Shown here piece after piece: positions 1-10,500 of a stretch of DNA of 64,000 nt. The translations under genes and the position numbers were made by a program. The DNA is from Semisulcospira habei (taxonomy: Eukaryota > Mollusca > Gastropoda > Semisulcospiridae): contig BTPG01000002.1 of assembly GCA_036245525.1 (NCBI GenBank), positions 120,432,082 to 120,496,081 on the forward strand, given 5' to 3'. The notes beneath the pieces were generated by a model. The model was given only the letters and a program-made list of their open reading frames with translations. It was not told where the DNA came from and ran no database searches. Position 1 is the first letter of the stretch. Every line of letters starts with the position of its first letter.

Positions 1-1800
1 AGTCCTGCGGCCTGTGAGGAAGATTCGAGAGGCAGCCAGTCCAAGCGAGTACGTTGCAGAAAGGCAGTGACTGACTTGACGGTGCCGTGTTCTTTACGTT
101 GCCGGTGAAACCAAAAGGGTGCTAGTCTTTGATGTTTGACCTTACAGCCTAGAGCAGTAAGGTCAAAAATCTCAGACCAGCACATTGTAGAGAACTGTAC
201 CGTAAACATACATCAGTGTCGAAGAAGGGGTCAACTTCACTATATTTAAGAGAATATCTACCAAGCCACTCTAATACCTAGTGTGGAATCGCGTTAGCTG
301 GATTAACGTTGGCTACATGTACGCTGTTGATCGTGTAGATAGCGGCAGTTGAAATTTACATTGGATTGATTCACGCTTTGAAGGATTCGCGTTTGGATTA
401 TTTACGCATATTGTAACGACGGTGGTTTTAGTGTTGTACTAAATTAAATTGTTACATATAAACGTTTATGGAATGAGTGTGTGCGTGGGCTTTCTGCCAA
501 TCTGTATAAAGGTGGGTGTTCTATCTCTGTTTACTAGACTCTTTCATCCACCACACACGCGCTTACAAACGAAGGACAAAGGCCACACAGTTATATCTCC
601 TTGCCCTCTGTTTAACTATTAACAAGCACTCATAACATACATTAAACCACACAATTCACATCATATAAACCAATCTACACAAATAACTAACAAGTGGCAT
701 AGGTTATTCACAACTTCAGCGCTCACACATTCACTCGCTACCGTAGAGGTCGTTGTCTCTCTCGAGAGACGTCACTCGACTCCTCTTTATACTAGTGTCG
801 ACACAGTCAATATCACATTGACGACTTGACGGAGATTCCCGAACTGATTATTCAATGACTACTCACAGATTTAGAACATTCCTAGGCGTGAAATTAACGG
901 CGCTAGGCGACAATAGCTACACTGACGGAACACTACATGTGGTCCTGTAGCACGAATCTGTGGCTTACTTCGCTACCGTTGCTGCTCGTAGCACCAGTGA
1001 TGGTAGGACGAAGGAGAGATGAAGGCTTGATGTCCGCACCTGGTCACGTACGTGATGCCTTCAGGACAGCTTCATCGGCCCTACACCAGGGGTGTCCGCT
1101 CCGTACCGGCCCCGCTGTACACAACATTTATACACTCATAAATGTTCGCTCTCATACCCAAAAGTCTGAATGTGTCTTCGACACATTATATTTCAGAGCG
1201 CTCTAGATCATTTCCTCTGAAAAATGTCTTCTTTATGCCACCATACTACAATCACTATTGTCATAATTCTTATGACAATTCCTATAGCTACTTTAACACA
1301 GTGCACACAATTCCTATAGCCACTTTAACACTGTACACACATTTTACGTACCTACACACAATGAATTATGAGCCAAATATTACAATCACAGCTCACCTTC
1401 AATTCGTAACATATTACTGCACATTTCATCATTAGATCACAAAATATATACTGAATTCTATTCCTATTTCAGTTCCACATCTTCACATATGAATGAATAC
1501 AACATGACATCCTAGTTATAAACTATATCACATAATTACATGACTAAACAAGTATTGACACGAGCCATCGCATTTCCTTCCAACTTGGCTCTTCTGCACT
1601 CTAATAATAATTCATAAAACAATACTTTCTTTTTCATCTGAATAGCGATACAGGTCATTATAAATACCGGTAATAAAAGAATAAATACCTGTATTCAATA
1701 TACAGCTATCGAATTCTCTAGCCTGAATTCTTCCTCAGAGCCCTAGCGAAAACGACCGCTCGGCTCGACTGGTGTAGCATCTCTAACCGGCAATTATTCC
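1..1800. other. Intergenic, no gene seen
   Basis: No reading frame here has recognisable domains; the longest ones are under 100 residues and of low complexity. An imperfect short duplication occurs around 1279-1345 (two copies of a unit ending in CTTTAACAC.GT). The only structured item is the family F hairpin listed separately. Confidence 0.6.
121..186. repeat. Family F short hairpin
   Basis: TTTGACCTTAC and GTAAGGTCAAA form an inverted repeat around a short loop, followed by CAGACCAGCAC. Related sequences with GGACCTTACGGCGTAGAG and CACAGACTAGCAC occur at 6412-6474, 8976-9041 and 18786-18832, with weaker versions near 51575 and 51818. It is a dispersed hairpin repeat of unknown type. Confidence 0.6.
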
Positions 1801-1819
1801 CGATACCAAACTGTCACTC

Positions 1820-1985
1820 CCACACGTGACACGTGAGCATCGCTCACCGCTACATTACCGCACGTGAAAATTGCTTATCTCTACATTATTCGCACGTGTA
1901 CATTCGGACCAACTGCTAATGACGTCACACCATCGTCCGACCGAACCCTGCACTAAAGGCGTTCGTTACACATATATTTATCACG
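1820..1985 (+). promoter_or_regulatory. Candidate promoter with four E-boxes and a CRE
   Basis: Four CACGTG hexamers lie at 1823, 1830, 1861 and 1893, followed by a perfect palindromic TGACGTCA at 1920-1927 and a TATA-like CATATATTTAT near 1970. The cluster is about 360-520 bp upstream of the Toll-like receptor start and on the sense side. CACGTG binds bHLH factors and TGACGTCA binds CREB/ATF factors. Use as a promoter is inferred from motif density and position only. Confidence 0.35.
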
Positions 1986-2032
1986 AAGTTGACCCCTTTA
2001 CGCAGTGTCTCGTTGAAAACAATGAAGCAGAA

Positions 2033-2092
2033 CCCAAGGCGCAAAGGCCATCAGGCCGACGTTGGTCTGATGGCCCGTTTTGCGCACTGGGA
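2033..2092. repeat. Family C hairpin (C1)
   Basis: A 60-bp palindrome of the GCGCAAAGGCCATCAGGCC type, with arms returning as GGCCCGTTTTGCGC. It sits between the E-box/CRE cluster and the Toll-like receptor start, so it would fall in the promoter or 5' leader of that gene. Confidence 0.75.
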
Positions 2093-2346
2093 AAGGGGAT
2101 TTGGACGGTTGGAGAAGAAAATGTGTTATCTCATGTGCATCTCATCTGAATAGAAGTGTACTTGTGCTGTACTTCAGTGGATCCGTGTGGGGAGCACTCA
2201 CGCAATCGGTACGGGCTGGCTTGGGTATCTCCAGCATTGTTGATGTAGGACTGTGACATAATAGCTGTGGCAGTGACACGCTTCACGCCAGTACAAGACT
2301 GTTAGAACAGTTGTATTGGAGTGTTGGAGAAGAAAGTGTCGATCCA

Positions 2347-4596
2347 ATGCTGACCATGTGGGTGTGTGTGACTGTACACGTGCTGCCCGTGTGGCTGGTC
2401 ACTGGTGTGGCTGGCAAGGACGTTACTCGCTCCCACCCCACGTTACACACACACTGGGGCCACCTCAACCTCAATCTGGATCATCGTTCACGGAGGGCGG
2501 GGGCGTTTCCGTGGTCAGAGATCGAATACCGCTGCCTTCTATTAGAATTAATCAACAACGACTACTTTTCCTGTGGCGACGGTTACTGCCGGTGTCAGAA
2601 TGCTGTTGCTGACTGTTCTGGACACGACGGTAATCTGACCTATGTCCCGGCACTTCCACTCGGCATTTACAAAGTGAACTTTGCCTGCAATTATCTGATG
2701 ACCATCGAGCATGACGATTTCTTTCTCAACGTCACCAACATCGTCGCTCTCGATCTGTCTTTAAATGACTTGTCCTACATTAGCGATGGTGCTTTCCGCT
2801 CGCTGTGGAACCTGAAAGAACTGTGGCTGTCAGGGAACAGTCTAACCTACACTGCACTGACTCCTGTATTGTCAGTGACCACACTCTCATTTCTCGATCT
2901 ATCCGCAAACGATGCGGGCGCTCCACCTGACGGACTGTTCCACACCTACCCGCTGCCTCGCCTGGAAACACTGTGTATGGGTGATATGCGGATTACTCAT
3001 CTCAACATGACGGTCTTCACGTCTTTTCCCAAATTGAACTACCTAGACCTTGGTCATAATCAGCTGGTGACTAAAACATTAATTCCTGCCTTTTTACCAC
3101 ATTTGAATAGTCTGCTACTGGGTACTAATTCATTTCATGATTTTCCGCAATCGTGTGCAGATTTCGGGTCATTTTTGCCAAATGTGACTGTTCTGGATAT
3201 GTCAAAAAATCCAATATATTATATTTCAGAATTTGACGTGTGCTTTCCACGCCTAAAAGCATTTTACTGTATTACTTGCTCGTTCAGTAGTATTACAACC
3301 AATTCTTTTGGTGAACATTTGTTTCCGTCCTTACAAGAGATACAAATTACGAATGGTGTGTTAATCACGCTTGATGGGATGACGATGGCGAGTTACGCGT
3401 TTAACAACACCAAGCTCTCTGTAATCTTAATTAATAAACAAAACATCGATTTTTCCAAAGACTCCACCCATCCTGACTGTTTCGCTGGGTGCCCCAATCT
3501 CCAGTCACTTTCCTTGGATGGTAATGACTTTAGCAAGGTCAGCGTGCAGAAACTACAGCGTTTGTTCAACAACGACAATCTTAAACTCTTGCAGCTAAAA
3601 TTTACCAACATAGGTCAGATCAGTGCTGAGATGTTCGCAAACGTTCCAAAATTAACCGGTTTATCGCTTAATTCAAACAAGCTGACTGATATCGCTGACG
3701 GCACCTTTGACATGTTAGAACACTTAAAGCTGCTTTATCTGGCTTCCAATCGGATTTCCGTTGTTAGAGAAACCACCTTCAGCCCAGCCATACGTCAGCG
3801 TTTGAAATACTTGGACTTTGGCAACAATCCTTTCCACTGTGGCTGTGAGCTGAGGTGGTTTCGACACTGGCTCACCACTCAACCTGATCTCTTCAGCTGC
3901 AAGGTGCTCTTCCATCCTCGTTCAACCTACACGTGTGACAATCTGGTCAACACCACAGTTCAGTCCTTCGTCGTGGCCGACCAAGCCTGTCTGTGGAGTC
4001 CTGCCGTGTCCAAGTTTATCATTGCCACTGTTATTCTGTTGATGTTGCCACTGACTGCGGGCACTGTAATCTACCGCTACCGCCGGCACATCCGCCTGGT
4101 GTGGTACGAGGCCGTCCCGCGGGGCCGGGGGAACAGATGGCGCCGTCTACAGGAGCAGGACTTTCGATACGACATCTTTGTGTGCTACGACAGCAAGGAT
4201 CTGGACTGGGTGCGCGCGCACCTGATGCCGGAACTGGAGGAGAGGCTGGGGCTTAAGCTGTGCATACATTCACGTGACTTTACGCTGGGCGCTCCCATCG
4301 TGGAGAACATTGAAGAGAGCGTGGAGACTAGCAAGAAAATTATGATGGTGTTCTCGAAGAATTTCACATACAGCCACTGGTGTCAGTTCGAACTACAGCT
4401 GTGCCTCACTCACGTGTTAGAACATGGTGACGTTCTGCTCGTGGTTGTATTGGAGAACATCGCGTCACGTGACCTCACGCCAGCCATGATGGCAGTAATG
4501 AAAACCGTGACCTACATCGAATGGGAAGACGAAGCTGAGGCAAAGGACTCGTTCTGGGGCCGTATCCGGCTCGCTCTGAATGAAATCCTCGTATGA
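2347..4596 (+). CDS. Toll-like receptor (LRR-TM-TIR), single exon
   Basis: Membrane receptor of the Toll-like family: an extracellular leucine-rich horseshoe that senses ligand and a cytoplasmic TIR domain that recruits adaptors such as MyD88. Numbering from the ATG at 2347 (749 aa), residues 1-24 (MLTMWVCVTVHV...) form a signal peptide; an in-frame ATG at 2311 would put 12 polar residues before it and 2356 is also possible. Cysteines 76, 81, 83 and 90 make an LRRNT-like cap. LRRs run about 106-493, with one LRRCT (Cys 498, 500, 518, 530), so this is the single-cysteine-cluster type. A transmembrane helix spans about 555-576 and the TIR about 606-745: box 1 YDIFVCYDSKD (608-618), box 2 RDFTLG (643-648), box 3 FW (736-737). 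The BB-loop proline normally found in RDxxPG is leucine 647. The frame is intact, and family identity is secure. Ligand and orthology cannot be read from the sequence. Confidence 0.95.
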   Translation: MLTMWVCVTVHVLPVWLVTGVAGKDVTRSHPTLHTHWGHLNLNLDHRSRRAGAFPWSEIEYRCLLLELINNDYFSCGDGYCRCQNAVADCSGHDGNLTYVPALPLGIYKVNFACNYLMTIEHDDFFLNVTNIVALDLSLNDLSYISDGAFRSLWNLKELWLSGNSLTYTALTPVLSVTTLSFLDLSANDAGAPPDGLFHTYPLPRLETLCMGDMRITHLNMTVFTSFPKLNYLDLGHNQLVTKTLIPAFLPHLNSLLLGTNSFHDFPQSCADFGSFLPNVTVLDMSKNPIYYISEFDVCFPRLKAFYCITCSFSSITTNSFGEHLFPSLQEIQITNGVLITLDGMTMASYAFNNTKLSVILINKQNIDFSKDSTHPDCFAGCPNLQSLSLDGNDFSKVSVQKLQRLFNNDNLKLLQLKFTNIGQISAEMFANVPKLTGLSLNSNKLTDIADGTFDMLEHLKLLYLASNRISVVRETTFSPAIRQRLKYLDFGNNPFHCGCELRWFRHWLTTQPDLFSCKVLFHPRSTYTCDNLVNTTVQSFVVADQACLWSPAVSKFIIATVILLMLPLTAGTVIYRYRRHIRLVWYEAVPRGRGNRWRRLQEQDFRYDIFVCYDSKDLDWVRAHLMPELEERLGLKLCIHSRDFTLGAPIVENIEESVETSKKIMMVFSKNFTYSHWCQFELQLCLTHVLEHGDVLLVVVLENIASRDLTPAMMAVMKTVTYIEWEDEAEAKDSFWGRIRLALNEILV

Positions 4597-4825
4597 ATTC
4601 TTTTGCAGATTTGCGCTCTGTGTCACGATGACAAACACTTTAAATCATTCTTCAGCCAATAGAGTTCGACATGGGAACTTTATGAGCCGATTTTTACACA
4701 TGAATTGATGTTGTACGGAGGTCTAGCTCATAATGACCACATTGTGAAAATGACCAGCTTGAAGGGTATGACGCAGAAAAAAATGTAACCCTAGGCTAGT
4801 GCCAGAGGCAAGATCAGTTACCTCG

Positions 4826-5190
4826 GGGTGGGAAACCGATGCACAACAGGCCATCGAGCCGACGTCGGACACCGTTGGCCTGCGCGGGCCGGGCAACCGC
4901 GCCCGACGTCGACCTTTTTTACGCATTGGGAGGGCGGTGAATTGTTTGTTTTTACGCATTGGGAGGGCGGTGAATTGTTTGTTTTTACGCATTGGGAGGG
5001 CGGTGAATTGTTTGTTTTTACGCATTGGGAGGGCGGTGAATTGTTTGTTTTTACGCATTGGGAGGGCGGTGAATTGTTTGTTTTTACGCATTGGGAGGGC
5101 GGTGAATTGTTTGTTTTTACGCATTGGGAGGGCGGTGAATTGTTTGTTTTTACGCATTGGGAGGGCGGTGAATTGTTTGTTTGGATCATT
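4826..5190. repeat. Family C hairpin with 33-bp minisatellite (8 copies)
   Basis: A degenerate family C hairpin (4826-4930, GGCCATCGAGCCGACGTCGG... then CCCGACGTCGACC) runs straight into eight nearly identical 33-bp units from about 4917 to 5181. Each unit contains TTACGCATTGGGAGGGCGG. The ACGCATTGGG part is the outer end of a family C arm, so the array seems to have grown from the hairpin edge. Because 33 is a multiple of three it stays open in several frames, giving artefactual repetitive ORFs on both strands. Confidence 0.85.
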
Positions 5191-5501
5191 GAACCTCATG
5201 GCAGACCTTGCTTTCCGTTGTCGGAAAAATCGACAAACCGGGGGTAGGAAGAGGGGGTGGTGTGAGGTGAGCGGGCGGGCACTGGACAGCTTGCCTGTTT
5301 TCACCACTGGCCGAAAAATAGAAAAGCAGTGGGGGCCATTGTTGACCATTTTGCGCATCTGTCATATTTGCCTACTCACATGCACTGTAAAAGGAAGGGT
5401 AGAGATGTTGTAGTTGTGTCAAGACAATATTGAGAAACCGTTGTTGTCAAAATGTATAAGCAATCTGATCCCGCCCTGGAGCAAATCTTTTGACAAATCT
5501 C

Positions 5502-5518
5502 CCCCCCCCCCCCCCCCC

Positions 5519-5562
<44 letters not shown>
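5502..5562. repeat. Poly(C)-poly(A) homopolymer junction
   Basis: A run of about 18 C is followed directly by about 43 A. The run lengths are probably unreliable in an assembly. It may be the tail of a retroposed copy, but no source was identified. Confidence 0.8.
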
Positions 5563-5564
<2 letters not shown>

Positions 5565-5923
5565 AAACAAACCCAGAAACAAACATACAAACACCGTCAT
5601 CACGACAATTTACAAACATTTGCAAAACAAAATCGATTTTATATCTAAATGAACGGAAAACAAGGTGATAGTTTCACTAGCTAACGATTTGTTGCTTGAA
5701 GACTGAAAACTGTGTCACACGGTATTCCGAGTGGACTAGCACTCACGTAACAGGTACAGTTCCAGATGAGAGAGAGAGGGGGAAAAGAACTGGGGTAGCA
5801 GGGCGGACCATCCCCCACTTTCCTGTGTGTGATAATTTGGCGAGTTTTCACATACGCACACGTTCTCCCCCTCCCACTCCCCCCCCCCCTCAACCCCCCT
5901 TACCCGCCGCTTGTCGATATTTC

Positions 5924-5990
5924 AGCCATTGGAAGCAAAGTCTAGCGTCGGGGAGGCCTTTTGTATCAGGTTGAAGGTCCCAAACAAAAA
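5924..5990 (-). repeat. Dispersed repeat, inverted partner of 15355-15425
   Basis: Read in reverse, this stretch (GACTTTTTGTTTGGGACC, then CCTCCCCGACGCTAGAC) matches 15355-15425. No internal coding capacity was seen. Confidence 0.55.
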
Positions 5991-6130
5991 GTCGGACCCG
6001 CCCCACCTCTCTCTCTAGGTAACTGATCCGTCCCTGGGTAGGATGTCGTCTGACCGTTGTATTTTTTTTTTCATGTTAAAAAAATACTTTTTTGTAATTT
6101 GCGTTTTTGTAATTAGTTACTTTTGTTCAA

Positions 6131-6205
6131 TCAGCATTTTGTTGAGCGCCTAGAGCTCTGTTTTCTGAGGTTAGGCCCTATACAAATACTCATTATCATT
6201 ATAAT
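6131..6205 (+). repeat. Retroposon-like 3' tail
   Basis: GAGCGCCTAGAGCTC...GGCCCTATACAAATACT followed by ATTATCATTAT resembles the GCGC-CTATA-AAT plus AT-rich microsatellite ends found on many invertebrate SINEs and LINEs. No head or coding part is attached. Confidence 0.4.
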
Positions 6206-6630
6206 TAGTATATACCCACATGAGTCCATCAGCAAGACACATAGATTCACCTGGGTCCACGCGATGTGAATCTATCAACCTTGTTGACCAAGAAGGGCTG
6301 CTGCTGTTCCTAAAAGTAAGGTGTTATTTTGTGTAAGACTGTGGAGCAAGATTTCTTGTGTAGTGAAGTGAACAAACTAATGGGAAACCATGCAACAACG
6401 ATGTGTGTGCAGGTCTGTGATCTTGGACCTTACGGCGTAGAGTTTTGAATTCCAACATTACAGACTAGCACCTGGATGATGTGTCTACGGCTTACAGCGC
6501 TACATAACTACAGCTGCTGCATCAGTTGGCATGATAGCTCTCAGGCAGTGCCTTATCCTTACTCCCTGAGGACGAAATTATCACATTTTTGTAGATATCC
6601 ACTGAGGTCTATATCACAATTCAGGAGACA

Positions 6631-6700
6631 GATCGACCATGATATTTCAAGGTTGGTGTCAAGCTATTCTGACACCAACCTTGAAATATCATGGTCAATC
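6631..6700. repeat. Family B hairpin (B1)
   Basis: Arms GATCGACCATGATATTTCAA and its complement enclose a shortened tip (AGCTATTCT). The surrounding element, about 6556-6729, has matching CCCTGAGG/TTTCAGGG ends and is absent from the duplicated locus at 9100-9120, which supports it as an insertion. Confidence 0.75.
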
Positions 6701-7580
6701 TACATCCTGTCGAAGTCTTTCAGGGCTTAGTGCGCCGAGAGAAGCTAGTAGCTGATAAGGCAACACCCTGCCTTGATTCCCCCCCTCCCACCCCCACCCC
6801 CCTTATGTCTGGAGTACCTGGCAGATGTTAAATATTAACCGTTTGAATTTGAAGGTTAACCAGACTTTCATGTTATAAATGCTTGCATTATGTGCATTCT
6901 ACTGTTTTACTTTACTGAGATATTTCTGTTAAAACTGGACCTTAAACGAACATTGTACAGTACCTACAATTCAGCTGTCAGTTTTACCGTTAACGAGATT
7001 TGTTGCTGTTGTTGTTTTCGCGTAAAAGCAAGATTCATTTTTGGGGAAAGATGGTGGTGCATTGGTCTCTTTTCTTTTTCCTGTTATTGTTTCTTGTGTT
7101 AGCGTGTAAACATTGTAGTACCCCCGCATGATGTTTATTTCGTTCTGTGTAAGAGGAAGTCAATCGCATGTACATAGCTGATAATTAAACAAAGTCAAAT
7201 GTGGTCAAGTCAGGAACTAATGTATTTAATTAGTGACGTCATTTTTGTGTTGAATGAATATTATAGTTATGTTCTGCAGCCTTTGCCATTGGTGGTTTTA
7301 ATCACGTGACTTAGCCTTCTGCCGGGAAGAGTGCGCGCAGGCCAGGGAGCCTACACGAGTTCAGAAAGTCCTCTCACAGCGGTTCTAATAGGTGCCGCTG
7401 TCAGGGGACATATCTAGTTGATGCTCCTTGGACCTGTACCAAACGTGAAACATACAGCTTTGCGTAAGCTACCAATTTAATTCATGTACTTCCAGCGGAC
7501 GCAGATTGTGAATCTGAATTTTGTGTTCACTCAACACAAAAGACTAGTGGAACAAGGAACATGGATACACAGTGATCTCC

Positions 7581-7647
7581 GCAAGGGGCATATATCCTCA
7601 TGAGCGGGGAGCAACTGCGGGGGCTCATGAGGATCTATGCCTCTTGC
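7581..7647. repeat. Family A hairpin (A1)
   Basis: GCAAGGGGCATATATCCTCATGAG pairs with CTCATGAGGATCTATGCC around a GC-rich tip. It is the intact counterpart of the site at 11765-11829, where a hAT-like element has split the arm. Confidence 0.75.
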
Positions 7648-8204
7648 ATATGGATAATCTTTTCCTCTGCAGTGCAAGGGTTAATGGCTGCTGTAACTTG
7701 TAAAGAGACTGCAGCCAAAGGCGCTGGTCACTCGCGCGTGGATGTAGTTGAGGTTTACTGGATTTAGTGGCCTATGAGCCCGGGGTGCCTCCAAGTACTT
7801 AGCTAATAAGGCACTACCCTTCCTAGATCCATACCGCTTGTTGTGTGCTGAGTACCTAACCAATGTCAAATATCAACCATTTCAGTCTGAGGGGTTAACC
7901 GGACGATTGCCTTGTATATTATGCATATGTTCTAAATTCTGTTGGTTATTTTTGTAGATTACCAATACGATTTTGAGCGGTTTAATTCGATCTTGATTGC
8001 TGAAATTTGCCTATACAACGTGTTGTCAATGTTGTCTTGCCTTAACTAAGACTTTGCTACCCTTCTGTTTACAATTTATGTGCGGAAGCACACTAACAGA
8101 GTTTCTGTACTGCCCCTGTCACGAGTGGGGGAGCTGTCGTCCTGCGTGTATGGTTTTGCGATTAAGTTTTGTGAGCATTATTGTCAGACACACTAAGAAC
8201 ATGA

Positions 8205-8209
8205 TAATA

Positions 8210-8250
<41 letters not shown>

Positions 8251-8360
8251 GAAGAAGATTTATACAAAATATTGCAAAATATTAACCTTTTCTCTCCTGA
8301 ATGGGCGCAGATTTTGAATCGTACAATTAAGTAGCCTGTTTTATGTTCCCCCCCCCCTCC

Positions 8361-8392
<32 letters not shown>
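8205..8392. repeat. (ATA)n tract and poly(C) tract
   Basis: An ATA/AAT trinucleotide run lies at about 8207-8250 and a nearly pure C run at 8348-8391. Confidence 0.85.
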
Positions 8393-9144
8393 CGTGTAAA
8401 ACGCATTACGCACGATTTTGTTTTCTTGTAATATGAGGGGGGCCGCCAAAATACAATTGTCGTGCAGTCACTCCATTTTACAACACTGCGATTGGTCAGC
8501 ACCTAAAATTTGCAGGGAGTTCAATGTAGATGATTTTGTTACCACTATTTCTTGTTTTATTTTGTAAATATCCAAGTACGCATGACGATTTCTGCTTTTT
8601 CTCTGAAAGTGGAAGTGCATTGATTTGATGGACATAGACGAGTTGGGAGAAACGGCATTGGGGAATTCCCATATCGTATGGAATAAATTATGATAATCAT
8701 GTTCTATGCTTAGACGTTTGATGGTTTCAATCACGTTCTCGAATCTAGACCCCGCTGTTTGCATGACATAGATCACATGTGCCCATCTGCAAGACGCATA
8801 GATCACATGGGCCCCTGCATTCGCAGGCGCCCATGTGAATCTATGCGTCTTGCTGACCAAGATGGGCTGCTGCTGTTCATAAGAGGAAGGTGTTATTTTG
8901 TGTAAGACTGTGAAGCAGGATTTCTTGTGTAGTGAAGTGAACAAACTGGTGGAAAACCATGCAACAACGATGTCGTGCTGATCTGTGATATTGGACCTTA
9001 CGGCGTAGAGTTTTAAGGTCCAGCATCACAGACTAGCACTTGGATGATATAGCTTCCAGCGCTAAAGAAACACAGCTGAATCATCAGTAGGCTTGATAAC
9101 TCACGCGTAGTGCCTTATTAAAAGTGCGCCGAGAGAAGCGCTAA

Positions 9145-9654
9145 AGGCCCCGCCACACGAGCCGGTTTTGCCCCGATTTTGAAGCCGATTCCGATCCGAT
9201 TGCGATCGGGTGACGTCAATTATCCGATCCGGTCCCAATCGGCTGGGAATCGGGTGTCTAGAACCTGCTCTATTTTCCCGATCCGATTCGGCCCCGGTTG
9301 TAAGCTTCAACCAATCAGAGCGCGTCTCGCAAAGCACGTCGTTTCACAGTTTGCAAATGGCCGAACACGCCTGTTGTGATCAGTACCACCTTCGTTGCCG
9401 CTGATGTTTCGCACGCCTCTTCCCGAATATGATGCAAAACTACTGATAATGCAAGCACATCATCATCACTGTCAAAACTAGCAGTCATTTTGCAGAACAG
9501 GTACGACTTTGATCTTCGGTTCAAACCGGTCGGCTAAACAAGTCGGGAAATGTCAGTGTGGCAGTGCACACGTTTTTTAGTCCGGCCCGATCACCTACCG
9601 ATTCGAAAACTGATCGGGAATCGGCCTCAAAACCGGGCTCGTGTAGCGGGGCCT
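9145..9654. mobile_element. Harbinger-like MITE with TAA target duplication
   Basis: The ends are AGGCCCCGCCACACGAGCC and the near-complement GGGCTCGTGTAGCGGGGCCT, flanked on both sides by TAA (9142-9144 and 9655-9657). The duplicated locus in repeat copy 1 lacks the insert. A 3-bp TAA duplication with G/C-rich inverted ends fits the PIF/Harbinger superfamily. The interior repeats CCGATTCCGATCCG-like motifs and encodes no transposase, so it is non-autonomous. Confidence 0.75.
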
Positions 9655-10500
9655 TAAGCCAATAAGGCAACACCCTGCCTTGATTCACCCCCCACCCCCC
9701 GCCCCTTGTGTGTGGAGTGCCTGGCAGATGTTAAATATTAACCGTTTGACTATGGAGGGTTAACCAGACGTTTGTGTTATAAATGCTTGTGTTATGTGCA
9801 TTCTTCTGTTTTATTTTGCCGTGATGTTTCTGGTTAAAGTTGACCTTGGGCGAACATTGTACAGTAACGACAGTTCAGCTGTCGGGTTTGACCTTTAACG
9901 AGACTGCTGTTGTTGTTTTCGTGTAAAAACAGGATTTATTTTGTAAAAAAGATGGTGGTGCAATTGTCTCTCTTCTTTTTCCTGTTATTGTTTCTTGTGT
10001 TCGCGTGTAAACATTGTAGTACGCATGATGTTTATTTCGTTCTGTGTAAAAGGATATCAAATCGTATGCACATAGCTGATAATTAAGCAAAGTCAAACGC
10101 GGTCGAGTCAGAAAATAATGCATTTAATTAGTGACGTCATTTTTGTGTTGAATGAATATTATAATTATGTTGTGCGCCCTCCGCCGTTTGCTGGTTTTAA
10201 CCAAGTGACTTAGCCTTCTGCCGGGAAGAATGCACGCAGGCCAGGGAGCGTACACGAGTTCGGCAAAAGTCCTCTCACAGCGGTTCTAGTTTTAATAGGC
10301 CTGTGCCGCTGTCAAAGGACGTATCTCGGTGATGCTCCCTGGACCTGTGGCAAGGGTGAACTGTACTGCTTTGTCAGATACCAGTTTTACCCCTTCACTT
10401 GCAGCGTCGCAAATTGTGAATCTGAACTCTGTGTTCACTCAACACGAAAGATTCCCAGTCGAACAAGGAACATGGATACACAGTGATGTCAGCAAGAGGC

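Larger units (their letters stand above)
6228..7922. repeat. Composite repeat R, copy 1
   Basis: This 1.7-kb noncoding stretch is duplicated at 8782-12105. Shared landmarks in order are a CATAGATTCAC hairpin, GGCTGCTGCTGTTC, a family F hairpin, GTGCGCCGAGAGAAG, AAGGCAACACCCTGCCTTG, GTTAAATATTAACCG, GAATGAATATTATA, GCCTTCTGCCGGGAAGA, a family A hairpin, and AAGGCACTACCCTTCC. Copy 1 carries a family B insertion (about 6556-6729) that copy 2 lacks. No credible gene lies inside. Confidence 0.8.

Noticed and set aside
4723..5413. Overlapping 120-210-residue frames on both strands made of an 11-residue repeat
   Set aside because: They are translations of the 33-bp minisatellite; all frames stay open because the unit is divisible by three.
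8468..8944. 158-residue minus-strand frame
   Set aside because: Half of it crosses the repeat R hairpin and F element, and no homologous frame is open in copy 1.
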